Part shown: piece after piece, positions 36,055 to 47,702 of the stretch
Layout of the letters: the number at the start of each line of letters is the position of its first letter
How positions within the stretch are numbered: the stretch's first letter is position 1
From: Oikopleura dioica
Taxonomy: Eukaryota; Chordata; Appendicularia; Copelata; Oikopleuridae
Direction of reading: 5' to 3'
NCBI GenBank assembly: GCA_907165135.1
Contig: OU015566.1
Span: 12,942,157-13,006,156, forward strand
Length of the DNA: 64,000 bases
Made by a program: the position numbers and the translations under genes
The notes under the pieces: model-generated
The model's input: the letters and a program-made list of their open reading frames with translations, nothing else
Told to the model about the DNA's origin: nothing
Databases searched by the model: none

Positions 36055-36444
36055 TTTGGAAATTCTCTAGCGCGCTTCTTTCCAATTTTTGTCCAATCAC
36101 ATCCCCGCGTAGAATCTCAATAGTTTTAATTTTCTGAGAGAGACTTCCTCTTTTTCTTTAGTGAAGTTGCCAGTAAAGATGTTTTACCAAAGTCGAGATG
36201 GGTTTTTGATCATTGACTTCAAATTTCTTCAGGTTTGAATTTTCTCTAGTAACGGTTCGATTTTCAACTTTTTCTCTAGATTCCTTCTTTTGCATGATAT
36301 CGCTGGCTATCCTGAGATTACCCGCTAAAGAATTCAGGCTAAAAAAGGACTTCAGCCCTCGAGAGATTCAGAGAACAGACTTACCAAGGTAACAGAGAGA
36401 CTTTTAACTTCGCCAGCTGAAAAATCTCAATTTCAGGTTTCAAA
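36055..36444. other. interval between divergent genes, possible upstream exons unresolved
   Basis: About 390 bases between the DALRD3-like start (minus) and the next plus-strand gene. Short open segments near 36178-36235 and 36296-36390 have plausible AG and GT borders but do not join in frame to the gene at 36445. They may be non-coding leader sequence. No other feature is seen. Confidence 0.4.
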
Positions 36445-37092
36445 ATGGACAAAAAGTCGAAGCGCAAACAACGTCCACGACCTGACCGTAAGAACCGAGT
36501 TCCGAAATTGCAGGATTTTAGCGACCCAACAAAGAGTTGGAATGACGAAAATAAACCGATGGATAAAGAACTCGAACGCCAAATGAAGGAATACGGGAAG
36601 AAAGTCCAAAGGTCTGTGACTGTCAAAGAAGGCTGAAGGTCTAATGATCTTTTCAGGATGGGCCGGTTTTTCAAACGCTTTTTGGAAAATCCCTCAAGCG
36701 TTGCTGTCTGGTCGGTTGCAAACACGATTCTTAATGACGTCCACGAAAGTTGGCCTGGCATGAAGGGACGAATTGACAAGCTCGTTCCAAAGTTGGTCTT
36801 ATTTTTTTATCTTCGATGCTAAGGGTTCTTCAGGGATGAAGAAGGAAAGCAAGCAGAAGAAGAGGGAAAGAAGACAGAAGAAGAGGTAAGGAAGAAAGAG
36901 GCAGAAGATACATTAGAGGAGAAATACGCAGACTACTTGGAATTGAAGCGACTTCATGAGGGCCCTCGCTCGTCCATGATGCTTCCGATGGAAAATAAGA
37001 AAATAAAGGAAGAAGCAAAGAAAAAACAGCAGCGGCAAGAAGAAGATTTGGAGGCAAAATACCAACGCTACATAAAAAATATGAAACGCTGA
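36445..37092 (+). CDS. small charged coiled-coil protein, unrecognised
   Basis: Exons 36445-36611, 36657-36791 and 36834-37092 sum to 561 bases, 186 residues. The start follows a CAATTTCAG acceptor by seven bases. The N-terminus is strongly basic (MDKKSKRKQRPRPDRKNR). The middle has a short aromatic/hydrophobic segment (MGRFFKRFLENPSSVAVW), and the C-terminal half is a Glu/Lys-rich helix ending KYQRYIKNMKR. I cannot place it in a family. Introns are 45 and 42 bp. Confidence 0.6.
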
Positions 37093-37524
37093 TGCATATC
37101 TGCAGTATTTCCTTCCCTCTGCCAGCTGTGTCAGCTGTTTCTGTTCTATATAACTTCCTGTTGTTTTACTGAATAGAATTGGTCAGAAACAAAACTATGA
37201 GTAAGAGAGTATTTCCTTTTGAAAATGAAATTTGCTTCAAATATCGCGAAAAGGTAAATTTTCATCGATTGCCTGAGAACTGAGAAACCTTGTTTGAGCT
37301 TTGAACTTTTGAACCTGAAAATCTGGGCCAAGATTTTCGGCCCCAGCGCGCCTCCTCCGCGATTTTCAGCCAAATTTTTATTTGCCAGTTGGATTTTTTC
37401 GATTTCGCGGAAACAGCTAAAACTTATTCTGAGAGAGTTTTCTGAATTAGAGAAAAGGGCAGAGCTTCTCGCTTTGTTTATTGCTTTTTCTTAATGAAAT
37501 GAGACTTATATTCGCATTTTTCAG
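37093..37524. other. intergenic region upstream of ORC1
   Basis: About 430 bases with no supported gene on either strand. It ends with a TTTTTCAG acceptor immediately before the ORC1 ATG, so part is probably outron removed by trans-splicing. Confidence 0.5.
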
Positions 37525-40500
37525 ATGAGTCGTCGGTCACGTGTCCGAGAGGACATCTCGACCTTGCTCAAAGTTGGCCGGATCGCCAAAGCACACGATC
37601 GGAAACGGAAACAAGAGCTCACCGGCGAAATCAAGTCCGCCGAAGGAATAACCTACAAATACAACAAACTTGCGCTGATCGATCCTCTCTTCGACCCAAA
37701 AGAAGGAGATACAGTGTCCTTCTCCGTAATCGAGCTTTCTCCTGGCGAGTTTATTGCGGCAGAGGTTCAGGAATGCACTCAAGAAACATACGCTGCTGGT
37801 GGAACTCCCAAGAAGACGAAACCGGCACCGTTGGCGTCGAGAAGCAGAAAAGCGCCGTTGAAAGAATCTAACCGAAATTCGCTCTCGTCAGAGATCGTCT
37901 ATCGGGCAGGCAGCGGCAGACCAAAAACAGTTGTGAAAATACGAAAAACATCTGCGGAGGAAAACAGCGTCCCGAAAACGCCGAAGAACTACGGACTCAA
38001 GGAGACATTTAGCACTGAATCGCAAGATGATGGTGACGAGGAAGAAGAGGAATTCAGCGAAACATCGACGGAGGATGAGAAGAAAAACACCGTGAATGTA
38101 AGTAATTATTACAACTAATCTTATCTTAGCTCCTTTTCAGTACTCTTGGGGTGAAACAGAAGGCTATGGAACGAAAGGAAAGCTGTTCAAAAGCATCAAG
38201 TTGACATTCAAGAGCACCGTTGAAATAAAAATCGGAGAATACGCACTTGTCCAAGACGAAGCCAGTACTGATAACTTCTTCGTTTGTCGAGTTGAGGAAC
38301 TGTACGAGAGTGATGGTGAAAAATTAGCGGAAGTAACTTGGTGCCTGATGATTGATGATTATCACAAGAGCATCAGAAGATCGAGAAATAAGGATCAGTT
38401 GAGGATAAATGACTACTACGGTAAGGAAAAACTAGCGCTTGAATCATTCTCTTATGAAATCGCAATCGACAAAAATGCTTCAGATGACGAAGTGGTGATG
38501 ATTAAAGACGGTATGTTACAAACCAGGATCGACGTCGAGTCAATCGTTTGGAAAGCCCGCGTTTTCCACGCAGATCATCGTCAGAAAATGTACGGTGATT
38601 ACGGAATGAAAGACAAGCGATACTTCTGCCGCTGGGTGTACGATGGATCGAAGGAGAAACTTTCCAATATTGATAAATGGCCAAGAGATTTGAAAAGGCT
38701 ATCTGCGTTGCCGAAAAAAGAGACGGCTCCTTCGAAAAAGATGTCGAGAAAAGAAGTGATGCAGATGTTTGAAGAAAGCTCGGATGATGAGCATTCAGAT
38801 GATATTCAATCACCAAAGAAGAGTAAGTTGAAGCTCAAGAAACTTCCGGATTCGGATGAAGAGAGTTCGGAAGAACTGCCTGTCGTTAGGACGAGAAAAC
38901 AATCTTCAGGTACACTAACACCACCCTTTCTCTGAATAAAGCGATTCTAGCGTCTTCATCAAGTTCTGCGAGTTCCTCGAGCTCAAGAAGATCAAGTGCT
39001 AGAAGACGATTACTCATCGACGAAGAAAAAGAAGAACCAGAGCGACGCAGTTCGAGGAGAAAATCTGACTCCTCCGTTAGCTACAGTTCTTCAGAAAAGA
39101 AAAAGTCTTCCAAGAAATCCACACTATCTTCCATTTCCGAAACGCCTTCGAAAGCCCTTGGTCGAGAGCTTGAAAAGATGAACTTGAAAACATCTCCAAA
39201 AAGAACTCGTCGTCCGAGCACCAGAAGAAGTGTCGCAGTGGTTCAATCGACCCCGACGAAACAACAGAAAAAGACGACGAGGAAACCTTCCAAGACAGCA
39301 ACGACAAGTATAGCAGAGGAACCAGCGACGCCAAGCAAAGTGCTAGCAAAAGATGTTGAAAATCTGTCGATCAGGAGGAGCTCTAGGAGAAGCGCGGCTA
39401 ATGCTACCGCAGGTGAGAGGGGATGAAAAAAGATTTTGACCACGATGGGACTCGAACCCACAACTTCCTGATTCGAAGTCAGACGCCATATCCATTAGGC
39501 CACGCGGCCGGCCGATAGAGTTCCCATTTTAGTCCACCCGTATCCCTCTCCTCAATGAATAATTTATTTTCTAGCGATAAAATTCGGCAATTACAAGGAA
39601 AAATACGAAACATTGCAGTGTAAAACAGATGAGAAACTACAGAGAGTGGAGAAGGGGTACAAACCAGAGTGCTCTTCCGATTCTAGCGAGGGTTCCAGCG
39701 GAGATACGTCGTCGGAAGTGGAGACAGATTCAGATGACGCGATCATGAAGACTCCTAGAAAACGACCAAGAGGATGGAGAGGTGCGAAAACGCCGACCAA
39801 GACTCCTTGCAAAACTCCAAAGGTAAAACAAACACTAGAAATGCCGCTCCTAATCGGAAACTCTTCAGAAACTCGCGACAAAGACACCAATGAAAACTCC
39901 GTCGAAAAAAGGAATGGCCGATGCTGTGTACAAGAAATCCGCTGCTCCCAGTCGTCAAGTTCTTCCAGATGAAATTCTCAAATCAAACGACCTGTTATCG
40001 ATCTTAGATCAAACTTCAAAACGACTTGGTAAGCCTTGATCTTCCCAACCTCCCTAAAGACATGTAGATATCAACTCTGTGCCTGAATCACTGCCGTGCC
40101 GAGAGGACCAGTACCAGAATATCTACAACTTCATCGAGGACAAAATAAAGCACAACACAGGTGGATGCCTTTACATTTCTGGCGTCCCAGGAACTGGCAA
40201 GACAGCGACAACTCATGAAGTCATCACTGCATTGAGGGAAGAAGCCGAGAACGGAAAGCTGAAAAAATACAAGGTAATTATATTTTTTGAGATTGACTTC
40301 GTTAATATTGAATCATGAGGATCGTTTTCGAACGTTTTCGTTTATTTAAAACATCATCAGGAAAAACTAGAAACTGTTACGACAGTAAAAAGAAAGAAAA
40401 CTAACTTGGTGTGTGAGAAAGCTGGACAGATAGCTAACTGAATCGAATTTTCAAAAGCAGAAAACAAGTGAAAAAGGAAAACAAGCGAAAGTTAGTCGAG

Positions 40501-41696
40501 CGCCAAGGAGGCCCAAAAACTGTTCTATTTAAATGATGTTTTAAATAAACGAAAACGTTCGAAAACGATCCTCATGATTCAATGCAAGGTAATTATTTTT
40601 TTCTCTAAAACTCGGACTAGAATCGCTTTTAGTTCGTCGATGTCAATGGTATGCGAATGACGACGCCAAAGCAAGTCTATTCTGCGATCTGGAGTCAACT
40701 TACTGGAGAGAAAAGAACAGCTGATCATGCATCAGAGCTTCTAGAGGCGAGATTCGCAGGGAAAGAAAATGCTCGTGGAAAAACTGAGCCAATTTTGATG
40801 CTCGTCGATGAGCTTGACCAGCTGATGACGCGGAAGCAAGACGTTTTGTACAGAATATTCGATTGGCCTCAGCGCTCAAAGGTAGGGGTAATTGGTTCCA
40901 TCATAAACCTCATCGTCTTCTAGTTGATCGTGATTGCAATCGCCAATACTTTCGATCTTCCTGAGCGAGTTATGATGCGTCGAGTGGCTTCTCGTCTTGG
41001 TCTTTCTCGAGAAACTTTCAACCCGTATACTTTCAAGCAACTCGAGGAAATTATCAGAGCTCGACTTGGTCCGAATCTCTCACGGCTTTTTGAAGACACT
41101 GGTCTTGCTTTTGTATCGAGAAAGGTGGCGAGCTTATCTGGAGATGCAAGAAGATGCTTGGAAATTTGCCGCCAGTCGGTTGAGCAATCTATTTTGAGGT
41201 AAAAAAAGATGCGATTATTTCTTCTCAAATTTGGTGTTCAGATATGAAGAGACAAAAGATCCACGATCCGTCTACATAACTCTTGATGACATCATCAAGG
41301 CAGTCAACGCTGTCAGTTGTAACCCTGCCATTGTGATGATGAAAGCTTGCCCAACTTTTGCGCAAATTTTCTTGCGAGGCACGGTCGCTGCTTTCAGAAG
41401 TTTAGGAGTTGAAGAAGCCTCCGTTGATGATGTTATAGGAAAGGTTCTCATTTTTCCCGGTTTATTTTCAAAAGTAAAGTGCAAAAACTGAGCCTGTGAA
41501 AGATCATTCCGGTGTGATCGCCCATATGGACGGAGAACGCAAGCCAGAGTCCTTCGAGCTTCTTCAGGTTGCCGGTTACTTGGAAACAGTAGGACTTATA
41601 CTCGTTGACAATCTCCAAAGTGGCATTCACGCAAAGGTTCGCCTCAACGTTTCACCAGAAGACGTACTTTTCGCACTCAACACCGAGAAAAAATAG
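37525..41696 (+). CDS. ORC1: origin recognition complex subunit 1
   Basis: ORC1 is the ATPase subunit that binds origins and loads MCM helicase with CDC6. Ten exons (37525-38097, 38141-38909, 38951-39412, 39575-39822, 39869-40028, 40068-40273, 40633-40881, 40924-41198, 41242-41443, 41493-41696) sum to 3348 bases, 1115 residues, in one frame. The N-terminal BAH domain lies in exon 2 ([20 protein letters not shown]). A long Ser/Lys/Arg disordered region follows. AAA+ motifs: Walker [15 protein letters not shown], Walker [11 protein letters not shown], sensor-1 [13 protein letters not shown], sensor-2 region [14 protein letters not shown]. The winged-helix end reads [13 protein letters not shown]. 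The ATG abuts an AG acceptor. Intron 3 hosts a tRNA gene and intron 6 a large inverted repeat. Confidence 0.95.
39438..39509 (-). tRNA. tRNA-Arg(TCG) nested in ORC1 intron 3
   Basis: Read on the minus strand, a complete cloverleaf is present: seven-pair acceptor stem (GGCCGCG with CGTGGTC, two G-U), D arm with TGG loop, anticodon stem TCTGA/TCAGG around loop CTTCGAA giving anticodon TCG, and T arm GTGGG-TTCGAGT-CCCAT. A-box and B-box sequences (TGGCCTAATGG, GGTTCGAGTCC) are intact. The host intron is 162 bp, three to four times the local norm, and the tRNA runs opposite to ORC1. No intron and no encoded CCA. Confidence 0.95.
40307..40583. mobile_element. perfect 51-base inverted-repeat element in ORC1 intron 6
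   Basis: Bases 40307-40357 and 40533-40583 are exact inverse copies over 51 positions (ends ATTGAATCATGAGGATCG and the inverse), enclosing about 175 bases of unrelated AT-rich DNA. The interior has no open frame with a known motif. The sequence AAGGTAATTA, which includes the 5' splice site, is present both at 40271-40280 and at 40586-40595, so the insertion may have duplicated the intron start. The remaining right-hand part (40588-40632) is 45 bp, the size of an ordinary local intron. Confidence 0.75.
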
Positions 41697-41819
41697 ACTA
41701 TCACTTCCTTATTTTTCCTTCTATAATCACTGCCCATTTATACAAAAAACAGTATTCAGACATATTTCAATAAACTCAAGCTGTAATGAATGATGCTCTT
41801 GTTGAAAAAATATATGAAT

Positions 41820-42616
41820 TTAATTTGCATCGTTGGCATTGGCAGAACTGTTGAAATTTTGAAGTGCTGATGGATGAATTTGAAAGCCGTAGAGAGTAGG
41901 AGTGTATGACGAAGTGGGTGGTTGAGGTCGGTTGGCTGGTTGAACCATCAATGCCATTTGCTAGGGTCGAGTTTACATGTTGAAAACGGAAAGAATGTTA
42001 CCGGAAAACCTGTCCCAAAGTAGGCACCATCAAGTGTACAGTATTTTGTACTGGGGTTGAAGATATCGTTGCATTTCGGACAATACAGCTTTACTTGTTC
42101 TTTGAAGAAGGTTAATTTATTAAAATCATGAGTGTTCTTACTGTGACCAAGAATATCCGATTCTCCAACTGGCAATACATGCTCGCCCTGACAATGAACT
42201 CTTGAAGACTTTACAATAGCGCTTCTTCTTGTTAGTTACCTTGGGCATTGGCCGAAATGTCCGTCTCTCCATTTTGCCATCATCATTGCAATACCCCTGT
42301 TTGTCAAAATAAATCTTGCGTGAATTAGTCCATATAACATTTTTGCTGATCTTTGCACATCACCTGCATGGAGTTGCTCGTCTTCCATCTCATCCGAGTC
42401 GTAGTATGAATCTTGAATCATGTCCAGCGCCTAGAAAATCGGTTAGACAAAGAACATGTCGATTTGTACCTGTCTGTAATAAGGAACTTGTTCATTCAAA
42501 TTCGTCAGGTTGAACTTGTCTCTTATGTAATCTTCGCTGATTTCGCAGAAGAACTCGTGCCCTCTTTGGCTACAAAACCACTGGATCCAAGTCTCATCAT
42601 CGCTCGATTCGGACAT
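41820..42616 (-). CDS. CSNK2B: casein kinase II regulatory subunit beta
   Basis: CK2 beta dimerises through a zinc finger and docks two catalytic subunits. Exons 42616-42470, 42430-42241, 42201-42142, 42099-42002 and 41960-41820 sum to 636 bases, 211 residues (human 215). The N-terminus has [16 protein letters not shown] and [17 protein letters not shown], then [17 protein letters not shown]. Three of the zinc-ligand regions are visible as QCPRVHCQG and [21 protein letters not shown] and [10 protein letters not shown] close the protein. The acidic loop and the usual spacing between cysteine pairs are kept. Introns are 39-42 bp. Confidence 0.93.
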
Positions 42617-43543
42617 TATTTGGTTCCCAATTTTGCTTTATTTTAATTTTTACGACTTGAAAATTTGAGTACTAAGCGTCGATTGAGAATATTAAAGCGC
42701 ACAGCGTGTGATTTTTAAAAGCGGAAAAATGATCGCTGATCAAATAATGGAAAGTTACAGTGATGCAGAACGGATTATTTACACACGGCGTAATCTCCTT
42801 GTTTCACTGAAACATAAATTATTCAGCTAAATTCGTAGCTGAATTAAAAAAAAATACAATTCAATGATAAAAAAAACGTAAAAAATTGATGCCTTGTTCC
42901 TTCTTTTTGCTTAATTTCTCTGTTGCAATCGGTCCCAAGAATATAGAATAAGGCTCAAAAAACATCTCGATATTATAATGAACTAGAAACGTTGTTTTTC
43001 TCTTATTGATTTGTCAGTAATCTTTCTCTTTCTTCATCTTGCTTTAGGTATGATATTTGAAGCACAAACCGAATTAGAAAATAATTTTTGACGGTATGAA
43101 TGCTAGGGGTAGTCAAGACTTCTCCTTGCATTAAAACCACTTTCTTCCCTTTTTGTCTGAAAACTCCGATGCAGTAGCAATCAAGACATTTTTGTGAGAG
43201 TCAGAATTACCCGAATTTCGGAGTTTAGGCAAACGAAACCACGCTCGTAGATGAGGAGATAGGTCATCGCTTGGTCTTTTCTGACAGCTGGACACTTGGT
43301 CTCCGTTTTTTAAAGTCACATTTTCTGCTTCACCTTTTTAGCGCAGGTCAGAATAGCTTTGTCTCTTCCAGAGATCACTCGCTATGGTAAAAGAAGAAGA
43401 AAACGAAAATATCAAAAATGCGATTTTCCAAACCAGAATTCGGGTATTTTTCATCTCAAATTGAGATTCTCAACCTTAAATAAAACTAAATCATACAACA
43501 GTGTCTTGATTGCGATTGCATCGGAGTTTTGAGAAAAAAAGGG
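42617..43543. other. intergenic region, no gene recognised
   Basis: About 930 bases between the CSNK2B start and the next plus-strand gene. A 62-residue minus-strand frame at 43131-43319 and other short frames have no motif or splice support. The sequence is AT-rich, with A and T runs near 42840-42880. Confidence 0.5.
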
Positions 43544-44621
43544 ATGAAAGTGTATTTGATGCCAGAAGACGTTTTGACTACCCGGAGCATCCATACTCAG
43601 AAAAGCGATGTTATAAAACTGATTGAGAAAACGACATGGAAGAAAAAAGTGACGGCGAAAATAAGCTTGGCGAAACACGGAAACGCCACAAATCAGCAGC
43701 AGTTCAGCTATCTGACTCTTGGCAGCATATTCTGGCTCACTGTTATGCTCATAGGTACCTTTCGAGTAATCTAATATTTTTCTTATTTTGCAAGCAAATT
43801 TCGCCTCTTTGGAGAAATCGCTCGGCGCAACGACCTTCCTAACGTCGACCTGTCACCAAAACTATAAAAAATGCGTTAAAATTTCAACAATGGACTTTTG
43901 CGGTCATCTTATGAAGCAATGCCGCGAAACCAAGGAGTTCATCCTTCCTGAGCCGGCTTCTAAGGTCGAGCATGTCAAAGCGGCGCCGCTAGTTTTTTCC
44001 GAAGAAGAAAACGAAGTGAATCTCCGCCGCTGTCAGAAGAAACGCTTTTACGACCAAAAAGTGTGTCGCCATCTCTGCTCGAACACGCTCGTTTTGAAAT
44101 CAACGAGGACAAATCCGATCACGCCCTGTGAATCAATCTGCTTTGGACTGACAAGAAGCTTCGATTCTGCTGGAGAGGTGTGTCCGTTTCAGAAGTACTG
44201 TTCCAAAGGTTGTCCTTGTCCTCATTACCAGTGTGAGAAGCTGGAGTCGCCTCAAAAACTTGTTCCAGTTTTTGATTTGCGAAAATCTGAAAAAAGTTCA
44301 ACGCCGATCGAGTCAACTTCAACTCAGTCGACATCAACAGGGTCGACTTTGACGACGTGGTCAACAATTGGGTCATCAACGCAGTCAACAATTTCGGCGA
44401 CAACAACTCGGGCGACAACATCTCCAATAACAACCTCAACTCAGTCAACGTTGTCTTTCATCAACTCAACCGCGCACTCAAATGGCAGCACTGAACTGAC
44501 TGCCGCTCATGAAGTTGAAGAACCAAATTTTACGATTCTATTGGCCGATTTCAATGGACAGAATCAACCAAAAATGACAAGCGCCTCAGATTTTTCGGAC
44601 TCTTATGAACGGTTTCGATGA
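43544..44621 (+). CDS. membrane-anchored or secreted Cys-rich, Ser/Thr-rich protein
   Basis: Exons 43544-43754 and 43795-44621 give 345 residues. About 70 N-terminal residues, basic, lead to one hydrophobic segment (LTLGSIFWLTVMLIANF), suggesting a type II anchor or a late signal. The outer part has 12 or so cysteines, including CSKGCPCPHYQC, the same style of CPC motif found in the secreted protein at 12.4-14.5 kb. A mucin-like stretch of Ser and Thr follows (near residues 250-300). AATAAA lies about 50 bases after the stop. It may belong to larvacean extracellular or house proteins, but I cannot name a family. Confidence 0.55.
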
Positions 44622-44698
44622 TGAGTGTATTTTTAGCAAATTAGGTTGGAATAATGTTCGAGTCCAATTTTCAATAAAAATTATTCAAAACTAAAAAG

Positions 44699-46714
44699 TC
44701 GACTGGCGCTACCTTTCTGAACGGAGAGCATTACTTGGTCGATGCGATCGGAAACTTGATGAAAGTAAAAGAAAATGATGATGCTCCGACTATCATTCCG
44801 AACCCACTCAAAAACATGTAAGTTAATATGATTTTCTTAATATTTGCTAGATAAGTCGAGGCCCCTTAATTTTATTAAAAGAGGCCGCTTCGTTTTCCAC
44901 TTTGGATCGTCGATTGGAACTCACCACATTGAGATTCGCCTGAAAGACAAAGATCGAAAGATTTTTCCGGTCGTTGTTATTTGAAAACGGTCAAAAATCG
45001 GATGAAAGGTAAAAGGAAAATTATGAATTTTTGACCAATAAAAGCTCCCCGGACGACCGTCCAGACAAGTGTTACTACTACGCGCCAGATTATAACCTAA
45101 ACAGATTCGAAACAGCTCAAGGTAAGAATCAGCCTTCTACTTTTACTTCTTCCTTGACATTCTAGGCTACATCGCGAGCAACCATATAAACGCTAGAACT
45201 TCTTCAATCAGCTTCGGCGGAACATTTATTTTGATGAGCTTGAGACTCGGCAGAAACTGGATTGTTGTTTCGAAAACAGTCGCCCTGAACTCAATCCGAG
45301 CAACGGAGGAGTTGGAAAAGGGATGGAAAAAAGACGAAATAGCTGTTCCAGCTATGTTCCGAGACTTTGACCCTGTTCATGTGATTCCTTTGTTACGGAT
45401 TCAATCGATATTTTCTACTTGCTCTTTCTTCTTTTTCTTTGAATTCCAAAAAAGATCGATCTTGGTCAATTGATGCTCATTCTCGTCACTAGAAGCATCG
45501 CGCTCTCGAACACGCGGTATTCTCTTCTACTCGAAAAAGAGGGGAAATTCTTGACGCTAGGCAATGAGTGGATTGGCTCCTTGGTTCGTTACGAGCGAGA
45601 ATCGCGTTGTTTCTCTGGTTTGTATGCTCCGAAAGATTACGCTTATTCAAATGCATTTGGAACCAACAACGACGAGTGCGAGTATTTCATCAATGGCTTC
45701 ATTAATAACGATCGTATTTACCTCCAGAATATTGTTTTCGACACGACTTTTGAAATTCATTTCGACTTCGGAATGGATCATCACTATAGTTTAACTTGAC
45801 TATATATAAGTTAATCCGCTAAAAAGATCACATCGAGCTCGATTTCCGTCAACAAAGTGCTGGAAACAAAATGCTTGTGACTAGCAACCCGTATTTCGAA
45901 TTCCACAAAGATGTCTTTCCTTTCTTCGCCAAAAACGCTGTCAAAGAACAAATGCCTTTTCCGCAATCAGGCGAGGCTCTTGATCAAACGAGCAGAATTT
46001 TTTAATAGCAAGTCGTTACTAACGGCGATAAACAGAGCCCAAAAAGCAAGCAGTTTGTCTCCACCATATCCATTGGAAATACTGCCGGATTACCCTTTTT
46101 CGTCTTTCAATGAGTCGCTATTCCATATTTCTTCATTCGAATTGGACTTTAACGAAACGCGAAAACTCACTTTTGACATAAAGGAAAGAGTCTCAAATTT
46201 AACGCTAAATAATTAATTTAAAGTAAATTAATCGAAAAATATTCTTGACTCTCAGAAGACCAAATCGTTTCTCACAAAAGCTGCGAAAATTCTGGAATTT
46301 CGATCTTATAATGAAAAATCTATCTTCGCAATTAAAAATTACGAAAACAGCTCGATTGCGATTTCTTCCGACTTTTTCGAGGAATCGATCGTTTTGGACG
46401 ACCCGTTAAGCACGAATTGGACATCTCTTGAATTCGTTTTCAAAGTCGAAGACGGCTCACTTTTTTCCCTTGTTGTGAGGAAAAAGGGCGAGGAAATAGC
46501 AACAAGGCAAATGAACGAGCTTCAAACTTTGGGAAAAAAGAGAATCAGACTTTTCAAATTCGACGACGAAACCGAAATCAAGAATGTTTTTTTCTATCAA
46601 AATCAACAGAGTCAGATTCTTGTTATCTTATCTGAGCCAGCTGAGTTACCACATTCATATGCTTTGTTTGGAAATGGTTTTAAAAACGAGGGCACCGTAT
46701 TACTGTACATGTAA
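44699..46714 (+). CDS. multi-exon repetitive extracellular-type protein, unresolved
   Basis: At least seven coding segments lie between 44699 and the TAA at 46712-46714, for example the segments starting TGATFLNGEHYLVDAIG, GRFVFHFGSSIGTHHIEI, the one around 45180-45420, 45478-45799, 45911-46216 and 46394-46714. Several contain similar beta-rich phrases (FEIHFDFG, FVFHFG), so tandem copies of one beta-sandwich domain are likely. The exon joins are not all solved. It may be the downstream part of the gene at 43.5 kb, an operon partner, or a separate gene; no ATG is obvious at its 5' end. The stop codon lies in DNA that borders a hairpin repeat. Confidence 0.4.
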
Positions 46715-46731
46715 TATTGTACAGTGGAAAA

Positions 46732-46858
46732 TTGTATCACTGTACTTGTATTAGTGTACAGTATCGTATCACTGTACTTTTCCCTGTGAACTCAAAAGTA
46801 CAAACTTACAATGTACAGTGATACAATACTGTACACAAATACAAGTACAGTGATACAA
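46732..46858. repeat. inverted repeat with TTGTATCACTGTAC arms
   Basis: Bases 46732-46777 and 46813-46858 are inverse copies with 2 mismatches in 46. Each arm itself is built from GTACAGTGATACAA words alternating with TACTGTAC. Related words extend left to about 46700, where the stop codon of the preceding gene lies. The same words recur in an intron at 58737-58784 and, degenerate, at 60785-60812. Confidence 0.65.
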
Positions 46859-46950
46859 CAGCAAAAAATTTAAAATCGCGAATTTACGGGGCTAGGATTT
46901 TTTTTTTTTTAAAATTATTATTTAAAATTCAAATTTACAATATATTTTTT

Positions 46951-47098
46951 TCATACAATTTTTATTTAATGCGCGCGGCGCGCGCAAATCCCTACTTTTT
47001 AATAATATAAATGAACTAAATTAAAAAAATACAATAAATTATATATAATTTCTTATACAATTTTTATTTAATGCGCGCGGCGCGCGCAAATCCCTACA
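46951..47098. repeat. two copies of the GC-palindrome repeat
   Basis: Two near-identical units at 46951-46995 and 47051-47098 share ATACAATTTTTATTTAATGC, a GCGCGCGGCGCGCGC core and AAATCCCTAC. They lie in AT-rich intergenic DNA. Five further members are in introns of the clamp-primase cluster. Confidence 0.65.
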
Positions 47099-47100
47099 AT

Positions 47101-47402
47101 TTATATTCCCAAATTTAACAAAATATGGGGGGACTATATTTTGGTAGCTAGGGGCGGGGCGGGGGTAGATTACACAAGGGCTATTTAATGATGGCCTATA
47201 TAGCGTTTTTCACGTTTTTTCCCAAAAGTGTGTTTTATTGTACTGCAAAAAAATAGAATTTATGCCCCAAATTCTAATAAAATAGGGGGACTATATTTTG
47301 GTAGCTAGGGGCGGGGCGGGGGTAGATTATACAAGGGCTATTTAATGATGGCCTATATAGCGTTTTTCACGTTTTTCCAAAAGTATGTTCTTCCGTACTG
47401 CA
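47101..47402. repeat. direct repeat of about 150 bases with G-rich core
   Basis: Copies at 47101-47247 and 47259-47402 share CCCAAATT, GGGGGACTATATTTTGGTAG, CTAGGGGCGGGGCGGGGGTA, GGGCTATTTAATGATGGCC and a final TACTGCA, with few differences. The G-rich run could form a G-quadruplex. The copies are tandem and non-coding. Confidence 0.65.
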
Positions 47403-47702
47403 GACAAAATAATAATTCCCACTTCTGACTTTCTAATAGCTATTTTTCTTTTCAATTCAACTGCAAAAATGCGATATTGTGTACTGCTGAAAATTTATTT
47501 TTTTCGTTTTAGACTAGACATGAAAGAGCAATTCTGCTGACAAATGAAGAAAACTCGAAACAAAATTTGAAACACTTTCTATGATCTTCATAATGCTCGT
47601 TGATAATTAAAGTTCGGCCTTGGCAGAGGCTTTCGGTTCCTAGAGCAACAAATCCGATCACAAGAACTTGGTTTCTTTTGTTTATTCATTTATTCATTTT
47701 TA

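Noticed and set aside
46951-47402. CRISPR-like array
   Set aside because: Repeats are few, irregular in spacing and palindromic, with no cas genes, in a eukaryotic genome.
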